From NCBI GenBank assembly GCA_947000775.1, contig CAMQGK010000567.1, forward strand, positions 19,498,001 through 19,562,000: a DNA stretch of 64,000 nucleotides, in the 5' to 3' direction. The stretch comes from Pterois miles (lineage: Eukaryota; Chordata; Actinopteri; Perciformes; Scorpaenidae). A model generated the notes under the pieces. The model ran no database searches. It was not told where the DNA came from and was given only the letters and a program-made list of their open reading frames with translations. This document shows, one piece after another, positions 1-14,100 of the stretch (its first letter is position 1; each line of letters starts with the position of its first letter). The translations under genes and the position numbers were made by a program.

Positions 1-1979
1 GCGGGAGAGAAAAAGAAAAATCTTAGAAGTACACACTTTCAGCATAGCAGTGAAATATGCATTTTATGCTTATTTTATCCAATTGAACTTCTTTCAGGAA
101 TACAGCACTATCATTTTAAATCAGATTACACCAATCATGCATCATTACATGATTTTTTAAAAATTTGATGATGACATGATTGACCATTGTTACTGAACTA
201 TTGCCAGCTTCTCCTGTGAAAAAATTAGTTAGAAATGCCAGATGTTATATTTAACATGATATATAAATATATATAATATATTTCATATATATTCCTCCCA
301 CAGTCCAAAGACATGCTGTTTAGGTTAACTGATGACTCTAAATTGCCCGTAGGTGTGGATGTGAGCGTGAATGGTTGTCTGTCTCTATGCTGTCTGTCCC
401 TATGTGCCCTGCGATGGACTGCCGACCTGTCCAGGGTGAACCCCGCCTTCGCCCAATGCCAGCTGGGATCGGCTCCAGCCCCCCGCGACCCCTAACGGGA
501 TAAGCAGTTGACGATGGATGGATGGATGATCTTTTATATATATAATATATTTAACATATTTTTATTTAAAGACAGTAGACCTGCAACAGTTAATGATTAG
601 TTGTCAACTATTAAATTAATTACCAATTATTTTGATAATCAATTAATCGGTTCACGTAATTTTTAAGAAAAAAAATTCTCGGATTTTTCATGTTTTGGTT
701 TATTTACTCCTCTGTGACGGAGGAAGATGTCATCTTTGGCTTTGGGAAACGCTGATTGACATTTTTCACCATTTTCTGACATTTTATAGACCAAAAAACT
801 AATCGATTAATTGAGAAAACAATCAACAATGAAAATGATCGTCAGCTGCAGCCCTAAAAGACAAACACAAATGACAGGAAATGAGATGAGTCATATAAGA
901 TTTGTAAGTTTGCAAATTATACAAAAACGTCTCCTTGTCCTTGTGAATGATTGGATTACGCTCAGGTGTGCCGGCTGCATACGCCCCGTGGGGGAAGGTC
1001 GGGAGCCACACCCATTACATACATTCACATTCACAAAAAGACAGACAAAGAGAGACAATGCAGGAAAACACAGGGAAACACTGGGGAAAACTGGATCAGA
1101 TCCTAAGATCATAACAATTTTTGGGCTTTTTTTTTGGGCGACAGTAGAAGGTTGACAGGAAGAGAGGAATGCAATAGTCTGTCAGCTTCACAAGCTTCTG
1201 TAATATGATCTTAACATACACCTTACAGCCAATCAGAAAGGAGTGTTTACTGTGGCCATGTTATAATATTTGTTTTAACACTTGAAATTGGTCAAATAAA
1301 TTCCGATATGATAAAAATGATGTATAAGCAGTGAAAACTTCAAGCAGCTCACAGCTTTCTTTCACTGAAAGAGTCTTTACTTTCCTACCAGACAAGAAAA
1401 GACAGAATTGGAGAGAGAGAGAGATCAGAGATTACAGATCTCTCACATCCATACCACAGAGAGCATCGCTCTGAGCATGTGCAGATACCTGACTGTTGTT
1501 CCAGCAGACACATGAATCAATCCCTTGGTCACTGTGTGTGTGATTGTTTTTCTGATTGTCTGTGGGTTTGTGTTCAATTTGTGGTAAAATTGCACATTAC
1601 TGCACATATGTGCTCTTCTTCTCTCAGGGGAAGTATTTGGTGAAGAAACTATGTTTTTTTGTGCAGGTTCCAATCAAACTCGGTTACACTTTCTGTCATT
1701 GCCACCATATTTATACAGCCGTCTGTGTCTTCGAGGCAGTCTGTCCTGATTCCCCTGTTGATGGCCAGAAATAGTGGATGAACAAAAGCATTTTGTTTCT
1801 CAAAACATTTTAACTGCATGTACTTATTTTAACATTTGGTCATGATTTCACCTTCAAACTTGGACACTTTCAGATTTTGTGAATTTAATAAATCATATTA
1901 GTTTGATACATTTTCAGATATTAGTTGCCTGTTCTTGTTTGTTTGTGTTAATTGCTGATGTTGCTGCTCTCTGCTGCAG
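1..1979 (+). other. kcnh6 intron (left part), repeats only
   Basis: No PAS-domain exon is recognisable here. It contains a retroposon fragment (294-528) and an AT-rich element (583-857) whose ends are near inverted repeats: GCAACAGTTAATGATTAG against CTAATCGATTAATTGAG...GCAGC. The rest, 860-1979, shows nothing coding. Confidence 0.7.
294..528 (+). repeat. GATGGATGG-tailed fish retroposon, 5' truncated
   Basis: Contains the shared segments TCCCACAGTCCAAAGACATG and GATGACTCTAAATTGCCCGT, then GCCCTGCGATGGACTG..CGACCTGTCC, and ends GATGGATGGATG. At least five other copies lie in this window (2466, 2848, 46762, 50126, 62428). Confidence 0.85.
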
Positions 1980-2182
1980 ATCTGAAGCCCAGCGCTCTGA
2001 ACTCCACGTCCGACTCGGACCTGATGAGACATCGGACCATCGGCCGCATCCCTCAGATTACTCTCACCTTCGGCTCAGACCGGATGAGACCTCCTTCGCC
2101 CACTGAGATTGAGATCATTGCACCCAGCAAGATTAAAGACCGAACCCAGAATGTCACAGAAAAGGTCACTCACGTCACTCAG
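1980..2182 (+). CDS. kcnh6: kcnh6 exon: linker just before S1
   Basis: The acceptor CTGCTGCAG ends at 1979; the first two bases complete a codon begun upstream. The reading is LKPSALNSTSDSDLMRHRTI, then IPQITLTF, TEIEIIAPSKIKDRTQNVTEK, ending HVTQ with donor GTAGGC at 2183 in phase 0. This is the conserved cytoplasmic linker between the PAS region and S1. The following intron is about 14.5 kb, by far the longest seen in the gene. Confidence 0.9.
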
Positions 2183-5100
2183 GTAGGCCGAGTCCTTTAA
2201 CAGCTGTCTTTATTTCTTTGCACTTAGTTCTTGTTCAGTCATTGTGTGATCAAAGCTTCCGGGGACCTTCATTTAGTATTTGTTATTGTTAGTGGTGTAA
2301 CGGATCGTAGTTGATCTGTGATCTGTACGTATCCCCCTCACAGTTCAGCATGTGAACTGCAGATTAATTACACAAATAATGTTGTACTGCTGATTGTTTT
2401 TGGACGATATTCAGTAAAAATATGTGATCAGGAGATGGACATTAATGGTTAGTGGTTGCTGATCCCGGGCTGCAAGGTGGTGCAGTGGTTAGCACTGTCG
2501 CCTCACAGCAGGAGAGTCTCAGGTTCAAATCCGGCTTGGGGCTCTTCTGTGTGGAGTTTGCATGTTCTCCCCGTGTAAGCGTGGGTTTTCTCCGGGTACT
2601 CCGTCCAAAGACTTGCAGTTTAGGTTAATTGATGACTCTAAACTGCCCATAGGTGTGAATGTGAGCGTGAATGGTTGTCTGTCTCTATGTGCCCTGTGAT
2701 GGACTGGCGACCTGTCCCGGGTGTACCCGCCTTCACCCAATGCCAGCTGGGATCGACTCCAGCCCCCTGGGACCTCTAATGGGATTAAGCGTTTGAAGAC
2801 AGATGGATGGATGGAGATCGACATTAGTGGTTTGTGGTTGCCGATCCCTGGCTGCATGGTGGTGCAGTGCTTAGCACTGTCACTTCATAGCAAGACGGTT
2901 GCAGGTTCGAATCCAGCTTGGGGCCCTTCTGTGTGGAGTTTGCATGTTCTCCCTGTGTAAGCATGGGTTTTCTTCGGGTTCTCCAGCTTCCTCCCACAGT
3001 CCAAAGATGTGCAGTTTAGGTTAATTGATAAATTGGCCGTCGGTGAGAAACTTGAATAAATCCAGTTGTTTGAAGGAGATGTTTTCATAGGAATGTAAAA
3101 CAGATTATAGAGAAGGTATCATGACCTGTTTAACTTCCTAGCAATACATAATGAGAAGTAGTACTCCCAAGATTTTTTAATCAATATCAATCAATAAGTC
3201 TGTAAAAAATACAATCTTTTATTTCATAATTATTTGAATTGTGTGATTTTATGCAAATATCCACAATAGATAACTATTAACAAAGTGAAAGGATAATATT
3301 TCAATTTAAAAACGATCTCTGTCTGGCAATGTGGCTCACTGACTCACAGTCAGCTAAAAAAGGTGATTGAAGCATCTCTAAGTTATATTTGCTCCCTTTT
3401 CTCTGCTGATCTTATCCGTGACTCAAAACCGTGATACAATCTGAACCATGAGTTTTGTGATCCGTTGCACCCCTACTTTTTGTACTTATTGCTTACACAT
3501 ATTTTTTTATTTAGAAATTCAAGATTATTCTACTTATGCACTAATTTGAAGTGCTCATTTTATTCAATTCAAAATGAATAATATTATACTTAGTTCATAA
3601 TGTCATGGTTACACCACTTTAATTGTGATCACTGCTTGCTATCTCATTTTCAAAATTTGAAAGACTTGTGAGTGAGCTGAAAGACTTGATGGCTGTAATC
3701 AAAAAGGACCAATGGTTAATATTCTTTTCATAATTTTGCTGGATGAAAAGTTAATAATAGAAGTGCCTGTGCCACAGAACGACTATTAATAAGGACTACA
3801 ATAGAAAGAAACAGAATAGAAAGATTAAACCTGACATGACTTTTTTTTTTTCTTAATACAAGAAGAAATGAGGTGAGATAATTCCACTTGTAGTTTCCCT
3901 TATTTCAGATGTTTTCGAGAAAGGTATCCATATCATGACAACACAGAATGAGGCAGATCGTTGCTCTGGTTCCAGCGCTGATTTTGCCTGGAAATTACTG
4001 GATAAAGTTGATTACTATTTTTGGATAGCTTCAAGTCAAGTTGAGGCTCATATTTAGAGGTTGCGGTGATATTTGTCTGCTACTGTAGTTCTCTCTCCCA
4101 AAAGTAAAGATTTGACTCTGCTCATTAGGAAAAGAAATAACATCATGTTACTTCTCCGGTCATCCTGTTTGATAAGTCCAGCTTATTGGTCATTATTGTA
4201 GTTGATCTCCCTGCGCCGTCGCATCCACTCATTGTCTCTGCTCATCAGACAAAGATGTCTATAAATATGTACTGCTGCTGGCTCACTGATGCTAAAAGAC
4301 ATCTACAGTCGCAGGGTGAAAGTGTGAAAGAATAATCTCACCTGAGGTGTGACATCTATGGCACCAGCAGCACAACGTTCCCATCAGCCGCCTGTCATCA
4401 CACCACGGTGTGTCAGTGCACATTCTGGCACATTGTTACCTCACACACCGAATAGAGGAAGAACAATAACACTTAAAAGGAGGAAGTTTTGTTTTAAAGT
4501 TTGACTTAGAATGTGAAGATTAGGAGGAACTATTTGGGAAATGGAATATAATATTAAAAATATGCTTTTTTTGTGTATAATCACTAAGAATTGTTGTGTT
4601 TTTGTCACCTTAGCCTGGGCCAGATCAGCCACCTGAGAAGCGCGTGGCGGCTACGCTAACTCACGGCTGCATAATTCACGCATCCCTTTTCACGCCAGCT
4701 GCAGTTCTGCTGCTGCTTTTCGATATAGAGTTTAAGTTTCATAATGGCCATATCATTTCATTATAAATGTCATTTATATTTATTTTAGACAGAAAGGTCA
4801 AGAAATGCGTGGTAATTTGTAAATAATAGTAATAATCCACAATTAAAATATATATCCATTTATGGAGCCCTGCAAGTCACTGTATGTTCTACAACACATA
4901 TTTCAGTAAGACGTAGCTAAGACGCATGTCTCATGCTTGCAGTGTGGCTGCTCTAACTTGTTGTCATGGACGCCGAAATAAAAAACAACAGGTAACTACA
5001 TAGGAAGCAGGTCCACGTCTAGATAGTGCCATTCATGTTTTCGTGTCGGCCTCCATAGTTTTCCTGCATGTTCGGCACACAAGTTTCAGTCAGTTGGTTG

Positions 5101-8100
5101 CAGTCTATAACCTCACTGCTAAATGCTACCAAATCCTACACACTGCATCTTTAATCATGCAGAAAGGACATGATGGTAATAATAATACAAAAAAAAATAG
5201 TAAAATTTGGGATAATGACGTGTAGGTCAATCCATTAGATCAGTTGAAGTATTACATACTCCTCTGCATCCTTGAGAACATTTTCTAAAAACCTTTTACT
5301 TAACAACATTGTCTCATTGAGGTGACATGTTAACATATTTTATGAGGTTTATCTTGTAAATCTGCAAAATAAATGTTGTGGAATATAACCACAATATTTA
5401 CCTCAGAAAATTAGATGAGAAAAGGTAGCCTCAGAAACTAGTGATTACATGGACTGGATAAATGGACTTGCATTTACACTACATGTCAGTATTCACACAC
5501 ATTCAGAGGCTGCCAGCAAGTTGCCAACTTTGCCATCAGGATCTATGAGTTTTTATAACTTTTTTCAACATACCATACTATGAGCTTTAAGTCTCAAATA
5601 TACAACAAAAAATGTCGAAAATTTTGATGAATAGAAGCGGCATAAAACTAAATCAAAACTTTAACAGAACTACGTGAGATAAAAATTCATTTTACAAAGA
5701 TGTAAACATGTTTTATGCATTTTTATTCTCATTGTAGCTTGATTAGTAGTATGAGTATCTGGACTATAACAGCAGGAATCAAACATTAGTTCTTGTCAGA
5801 TATTTCTCATGTCTCAACGACTGCAGACCAGACTGAGGTCTACGATTTGGTACATCTTTGTCCATGAATGGATGGACAATTGAGCAAGGAGGTGGTCCTC
5901 AGTAACAGCACACCTTTGCATTCAACCACAGTTAAATTTGACTTTTGACCTGTGTGTTGTCAAGTTGAATAAGGCCACAAATGTCATGGGAAAGCAAGTT
6001 TAACATTCAGTATAGACTTGACACAACAGTGACTACATGTGACTGAAATCTGCTAATAGTAGTACCATAATATTGCAAGTACTTGAGTGATTTTTACTTT
6101 ACACCTCCTTGACTGGCCTGTTTTCTGCAGGATTGAGCAGTCAGGCACTGTGGGGCTCCCTCAGTGCATCACATTAACACAGTTTATCTGAGGGGTTTCC
6201 ACAACGCTCAGTTGACTCTCTTTCCAACCAGCCTGAGCCAAAGGGGCGGTGTTTTTGGCTCAGTTTATCTGTTTGGTTTGGTTTGTTATAGCAGGATAGC
6301 TTAAAAACAGAGTGCTTCGATATTTCTAAATTTATATATTTCAGACCTGGCATTAACACACCTCTTGGGTGATTGTATCACGAGGACAGGTCTGAGTACG
6401 TCTGTTCACACCTGGCATTAGAATGCGTCTTGAGTGACCACTTGTGGTCAGATCTCACTTCCCCGCTCTATATGCAAATAAACGCATAGTAAACACATAA
6501 AAATATAAGGTTATTGTCTACCGGCGGTCACCAGGGACCTCCGTACTGCCGTCTCCACCATCTTTGCGAGACAACAGTAGTGTACAGAGCTTCAAAGAGC
6601 TGGGGATGAGAGTGAACGGGTATCAGCTCTGTGCAGAGCCCTGGAATAAAATGCAGACACATGACCGACAGTATGATATTAATGCAGTTCATGTGCCAAC
6701 TCTGATTTTAATATGTTGGTATAGCTGATAAAGAAAAATACAGTTGTACCAACAGGAGTCTTGCATCTGCCCCTCTATTCACAAGAGGAGCGCAGTGAGA
6801 CCTTGTGGATCCAAGCAGGACGTCAGTTGAGTAGGCGGTCCTTAATGTGGCCCAGGACACATTCGCCCACAAGCTGCTAAAAGAATATGGCCATACGTGG
6901 CCACCTTCGAATGTGGTCTGAGTGATCGGATCTCAGCGTGTTTACACCTGTATTTAAAGCTTGTGACTTGTGATCCGATCACCCATAATGCATGTTAATG
7001 TCAGATCTAAACTGGGCCGTCGTTACTCCCAATGTTGCAAAATTTGATGGCAGTTAACTTGTAGAGGCTACCTGCAGGCACTTAAACTGCTGTAGTGGTA
7101 GTGTAGTGTAGTTGTTATGAGTCTGAGACACTTGAAACAGGATTTAGCTATTCTCCAGAAATAATTGCCACCATCAGACGTTCAGCATGACTGACTATCA
7201 CTTGTATTTTAATGAAGCTCTTTAAAATATTGGTGAGGGTTTGAGTTCTGTGAGTGCTTTCTGGTCATCACATCCTCTGGTTTCACATTTGTTTTTATAG
7301 TTTTTACAGGGAAAATCATCATCCACACCAATAATACACTGCTAAACCACCACAACCACACATACCAGAAGCATTAGACTTGCATAACTTGTGATAGCAC
7401 ATTGATTTATTATTAATGGGTCATAAATTTGCATGCTATTTGCACAGTACTATTACCCTATGTAATTGCTGCTGCCTTGGTGCTGGTGAGATCTCACTTG
7501 TTCACGCCGGGGGGGGGGGGGGGGGGGGTGGTATCGACAGCCGGCTGCACAATGCGGAAGCAGCGTGGCTTCTGTGGCCCTGGAAAAACTGACAGGACGA
7601 ACAGAAGGCCTCCAAAAAATGCCTGGCAGAACACCTTAGTTGTTATTGTGACTCAGCTGATGTCATGTACAAGTCTGGATAAAGATTGTTCCTCTATGTT
7701 AGCATGGCAGTGGACTGTCAGTAGGGCTCCTTTTACTCTTTATGTTTCTGTTGGAAGGTAGAAAGCAGTTATGACAGCTATCTATCTCTGGTGTGTCTCC
7801 TGTTGACAAACAACCTTCCTCAGGTCATCTTCATCTTAACCACAATTTGGTCCACAAATGTCTTTAATTCCTGCTTGGAATTAAACTTGGTGAGGTATTT
7901 TTACTTGTTTCCAGCACAAATCAACTTGTTTCAATAGCTGTTTAATATCATGTTGTATCAATGAACTATCTAGTGGCAATTTTTGAATCTCCCTCATTTT
8001 GTGATTTCTTGGACATTTAAACAGATTAAGTTGCATAACAAATGATTAATTATCTGGACACTTTTGCAGATATTGTGCCTTGTTTGATGGAAACAAGTTT

Positions 8101-11100
8101 TCTGAACAGAACACAGCTGGAGACACATCAGTACAGTGCTTGAGATTTCTACTAAGTTGTTTTCATTCATTTAAACTTTACTAATAACTATTTGGGTCAT
8201 GTACAGTTCATGGTTTGTAATAATGTTAGCGCTCATTTGGTGGTTGCCTAGCAACATATGAAATAAAAAGATGCAACACTGGCTGATTTGGCAACAAAAA
8301 GGCAGTTCGATGCACCTCGCTTTTTCCACCTGCAAAACGCGCTGATCTGACCAGGGCTTTAATGTACCCAATGTTATGTGTCAGCCATAACATTATGACC
8401 ACCTGCTGAATGTTGAGGAGGTCGTCCCGCAGATGTTTGATTGGATTGAGATTTGGAGAATTTGGAGGCAAAGTCAACACCTCGAACTCATTGTTGTGTT
8501 CCTCATTTTTGTTAGTGTGCGCACTGCCTCCGCCGGCTTGGCTTCTTCCCATAATGCATCCTGGTGCCATGTTGAAGTAAAATTATAAAGAATTAAAGTA
8601 CAGAAACAGAAAATATGGATTCTGTATTTATTACTATAATTGTAGCTGATGCTTGCATATATATATTATCTATTGCAACACAGAATTAATGTAAAATATT
8701 AAATTACAACTAACAGAGAATGGCAGGCATTCTTTTCTACTAACTACACACTCAGACAAGACAAAACAGTTATTGAGAAAGCACTGAATAACCACTCAGA
8801 TATGAAACACAGGATTCCACTCTTGAATAACATTAAACAACAGGAACAATCTACAACCGTCAAGTCACAACAGGATGCAGATGTTGCCCATGAGCGATGG
8901 GAGAGAAGAATGGCAACATGAAGTGGAAAAGTACCCCGAGGCAACATCAGCAATACACATGATAATCACACACACATATACTCATGTGATTTGTAACACA
9001 TAAAACTGGGAGGCTTGTATAGTCAGGCGGGACTCTTAGGCTGAACCTCTGAGGACCGGTACTTTGTGTACTAGGTAGAGATAAAGCTAATAAGATTGCC
9101 CCCAGAGCTCTTCCCCAGGTAAGCGACGTGCATGCACCCAGCCGTGCACAGGATGTAAAAGAAAACGTGATTCATCAGACCAGGCCACCTTCCTCCATTG
9201 CTCCGTGGTCCAGTTCTGATGCTCACATGTCCATTGTAGGCACTTTTGGCAGTGGACACGGGTCAGCATGGCCACCCTGACCGGTCTGCAGTTTTGGAGA
9301 TGCTCTGACCCAGTCGTCTAGCTATCCCAATTTAGCACTTGTCAAAGCTGCTCACATCCTTACGCTTGCCCATTTTTTTCTGCTTCCAACACATCAACTT
9401 CAAGGACAAAATGTTCACTTGCTGGCTAATATGTCCCACCCACTGCCAGGTGCCTCTGTAATAAGGTTATAATAAGAAGAAGAAGATATTCCTTTATTAG
9501 TCCCACAGGGGGGAAATTCAGTTTTACACTCTGTTGTTAAAGAAAAAAAAAAAAAGAAAAAAAAAAAAGGGGGGAGGGGAGAGGGGGGGGGGGGGCCGGA
9601 AGGGGGCGGGGGGGGGGGGGGGGTGGGGGGCGTCGGGGGGGCCCGGGGGGGGGGAGGAGGAAACCGCACCCCAAAAGGTGGGGTTGGGGGTTTTCTCCCC
9701 GCCCCCCCCACCCACCCACCCCGGCGCCCCCTATCAATGTTATTCACATCACCTGTCAGTGGTTATAATGTTATGGCTGATCGGTGGCACAGAATGAGGT
9801 GCACTGGACGCTTCAGGTTTTCTCGTCACACTTACGTAAGCTGCATATTAAATTATGATTGGCTTCCTAACTAGTTGTGATCAGCTCAGGGACACTTTGC
9901 CCTTCAGCGGATGAATGTCAAAAGGATTAGTACAGGGAGATGTGAATATGTGATTTGAGTTTTAAGTCATAATCCCTACCTTAAAGCTCAAACATCCAAG
10001 TGAATTCACAATAATAAAACAAATATTTGTGTGGAGGGGGACTTTTTTGGGGGAGTTTCCGTAGTTGTATTACTTGGTGGTTGTCTCTGTCCATTCACAC
10101 AGATACTTCTTGTTCCATACAAACCAGAAATATGAACATTTGTCTTTGGAAACACATACAGACATTTTAAACTTTCTTTAACAGACTAAAGATTAAATCA
10201 ATATTGTTTTGGTTTTTTTAGTAAGAACATAGCAAATCAAGCATGTGTTTTCAAATTTGGTTGATCTGTACGTTGCTTTAGTTATTCATAGCCTGAGGTA
10301 TTGTTGCATCTGCTGTAATGTCGGTGTAGACGGTAACTAGGCAGCATAGAGAACAAAACGGCGGACTCGGTGGTGAGGCTCTAAGTGGAGATTGTGTGGG
10401 TGTGTGGGGGGATCACAGACTGTCTGTGAAGCTGTCTGTGAGAGTGGTGAGAGCTTCTGGTGAGATGTAGTTGTAAAAGCAAGTAAAAAGGGGCGACGGC
10501 TGCAAGGCTATTGAGCGGCTCTCGGTGGCTTGACGCCGATGCCAGGCGGTGACCTTGGCCTGTGGAGCTAATGGAAGTGGAGGGCAGCAGGGATGCACTC
10601 TGTGCATCTGTCAACCCTCCAACTGCAGTCCCCTCTAGCCGTCTTCATGCTGGTGCCAGTTTGAGCTTTATTCCTGTGAAAACAGCTCGACTCGCTGTGG
10701 TATCGTAGTCATGGGGGGTCAGACGAATGTGAAGCCCTGAAGGTCATGTTTTAGGTCACAGTAATCATTGCGTGTGTGAACGCTAGTTTGTTTAAAGAAT
10801 GAACATGCTGTTTACATGCAACCAAATCTATAAGCAGATGTCGCCTTTACTTTTTTCCTGCCATTATACAATAAAATTGTTCATTATAGCGCCTTTATAA
10901 TTGGATTTCGATTGGCACCTTACAAAAAGGGAAATGAAGGTTGTCATTGATCTTTTTTCATATTGATTTGTCTGCATAACATGAAGCACACAGGCTGATT
11001 GACTAGACTGTAACTGTAGAAGAGACCCAGCTCACTGGACCTAGTGTGTGTGGTGCCCCCTGGTTGTTAATGAGCTCAACAACAGGCGAGACAGGAGAGG

Positions 11101-14100
11101 AATTCAGGTTGAACTGACTCAAACTTTATATTTGTTTCTGAAAGGTGGCACCATGATCTTCAGATTTAGCAGACAGGAGTGTGTGCGTGTGTACAAGTGT
11201 AGATGTTAAACAGGTTTATGGTCACAAAGTATTGTGCTTTCTCTGTCATTTTAATCATAGTCGATTAAGATTTCATGCTTTTTTTTGCTTTTTCATAATG
11301 AATGACTTCTGAGGACATATCTGGTAAACATAAGATTTAAAGTGGTGATGTGATTGATGATTATTTGTGGAGAAACTCAGTTTTACAGATCTGTTGATTA
11401 AGTCAACAATCTGTTTGTCATCCGAATCGTAGAACAGAAGGGTTTTTTTTGGTGAAAGACAGCCCTAGATCTGAACATACACATAGATAGTACTTAACGG
11501 TACTACATTATTACAGCCATATTTGATTTAAAGGTAACATCTCTTTTTGAGACAATACTCTCAATAACTTTTAGGGTGCTTTCACAAGACATTTTCTGTT
11601 TAGTTAGTCCGAATCAGAGTGAAATAGTTATTTTTGGTTTGTTTTCTTTTTGGTCTGGTTTGGTTTCACAGCATACAAATGTGCATACAAATCTGAGAGG
11701 CGTGTAAGAAGGAGCAAATTTATCTTTTTCATCTCGAAAGCAGCCACATCACAGACTTCGCTTGAAATATGCGTTTTCACTTTGACTCGGCAATGACCTT
11801 CGTTCTCCACTTTATCTTGAATTGCTTTATAAACATCACTGTTTTTGTGGTATTTATTTAGCATATATGTATGTCCTCATGCAGCATTGGACCTCTGCAG
11901 AAGGCCAGGTCAGTCCTCTCCCACTTATGTCGTTACCTGTGTCCACCTCAACAAATGCCCGCACAGGCAGCCTGCATTTTGGTTTGCTTGGAAACGAGAC
12001 CACCTCTTGCAAGCGATCTCAGACCGGTTGTTTCAGTCCGCAGCAGAATACACTTACTACGTTCACAACCAGCCAAACGAACCAGAGTTCAATTAAAACT
12101 AACTAAATATTAGCTTGTGTTAGTAACTTATAGAGCATCAGAATCAGCACAACATGAATTTTAATACGCCTGTCCATGTCAACATTAAAGCTACAGTAGG
12201 TAGAAAGTTTTTGCCATAATTGGGCAAAAATTCCATCATAATCTTTCAGCATATTGTAATTCAAGTGTTTTGACAGATAATTAGGCTTCTGCACCTTCCC
12301 AAGTCTCTCTTTTCAGGCTTTGAAAAAAATCTAGCCCGTGACAGGAAACTTTGGCCAATCACAGGTCATTACAGAGAGCGAGCGTTCCTACTGGATGTTC
12401 ATTCAACGGAGGCAATCACTCCCAAACGCCGATCAAACAGTCAAACTGGGCAGCGCTGATCAAATATTAATTGACATTCTGTTACCGTAATGCCTATTTT
12501 GTGCCTCAAATGTTTTCAGAAACATGTTGTTCTGTACTGTTCAGCTGTAAAATGAGAAAGCTTGCTCCGGATGGTGGGTGCTTGGTATTTCTGTTAGTGT
12601 AACTGTTGGGGTAACAAACTTTATCATTTAACAGCTAAAAAGAGAAACAGGCACGGCAGTAACAGTAATAACCTTTTAAAATCATATTTGCTTTAAATCA
12701 GTGCTTTGCTGACTCAAAAAGGATTATGTAAAAAAATACACAAACAAATAAATGTGGTTGTAACAGTTTGCATGTAAATACAGACACTTTTACATAATTA
12801 CCTCTCAAGTAGCTAACCATAAATCAGGCTATCTATATCAGCAGTGAAGAATACACAGTGGAGTGCTCAAGGGAAGCTGCTTTGGCTGTTATTGCTTACT
12901 GAGCATCAGTGGTGGAGGTGGATGCTGTCATTCATTGGATCATTTTTTCATGTTTGAAGGAGGGTCGCGCGGTGAGGGCAGGGCTACAGAGAGGGAGGAG
13001 AGAGCAGGAGGGAGGGAGATACAGACGGATGGATGGGTGGATAGGGGTTTCCTCCCCCTCTCAGTCTCTTCTCTTGCTGTTTATCCCGTGGTGCACTTCA
13101 GCATGAGCTTCAAGCATAAACTGCAACCTGTGAGTACTTCCTGGGTCTCTCAAGCTCCCTGGTGTCCTCAAACTCTCCACTTCCCTGTTTATTTGTTGCG
13201 CCCTTCCCTCCTCTTCCTCCCTCTCTCTGCCTTCATCCTCCACCTCACCCTGCCTGCTTACCTTCTGTAGTGCCTAAGGTGATCAACATCAGCCTTTATC
13301 CAGGTCAAGCTGATACCATGTCACCTTGCTGTGACAAGATCTTGGACAGTTTTTACAGATTTTGTACATCTTATTTTGCTTTTATATTTCTAGTGAGTTG
13401 CACCTGTTTTAGGTTTACTGAAGTACAGAAATAAGTGTTGTGTTTATGTTTAGAGTGGAATAAGACAGGATAAGGAAGATGCACTGGCTGAAAAGTTGAA
13501 TTTTGTGTTTAATAAAAATTGCAAGAAGAAAACAACTGAAATGAGTTACATGTGACAGATATTACACTTGACTTGACTTTTTTTAAATGTAATGATAAAA
13601 GTAGTATTTTTTGGTTTTCATAGCAGATAAACTACAAACCACAGTCTGAATAGTTAGTGTTCAAGCTATACTTTTTACTTTTAATGCCCAGAAGCAGCAA
13701 TTTCCCACATTTCACTGTGGCTTTCATGATTTCTATCCTGTTCAGTCTTAAAGCTTCCCTTGTACCTCACACGTCAACTGCCCTCTCAGTCTAATACAAG
13801 TGAAAATGTATAAACAGTGAACTCTTGCTGTATTATTTATAAAGTCAGAGTAGCGTCACAGAGCGGTTGCGTGCGAACTGCTGGTGACCAATGTTCTCTG
13901 GTCGTCATTATGAAACAGAGCTGTGTACAACGTCAATAACTCAACGCTTCTTGGATGAGTGAACTTTTGCTCATGTGCTTACGTTCTCATTACTGTGTTG
14001 TCTTTTCACATCTGTTCAGCTGCCGTGGTCAGTTGCTGGCACACAAAGGAGTGCCAGAGGTCATCATGTTCAGGTTTCCCACCTTAACCTTGTTTCTAAA

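Noticed and set aside
811..1155. 114-codon open frame upstream
   Set aside because: It starts within an AT-rich repeat and has no recognisable domain or splice context.
1..1979. Search for kcnh6 PAS-domain exons
   Set aside because: No segment resembles the PAS or upstream linker sequence; those exons must lie further left.
6343..7005. Possible gene in the element with CTGGCATTAACA ends
   Set aside because: No long frame; the inverted ends indicate a non-coding MITE-like element.
9415..9874. Pro-rich and Gly-rich open frames on both strands
   Set aside because: Products of G/C homopolymer runs in probable low-quality sequence.
12863..13270. A 135-codon open frame read as an independent gene
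   Set aside because: It runs through a strong splice donor at 13130 and has low-complexity content after it; only the part before the donor is proposed, as an alternative kcnh6 exon.
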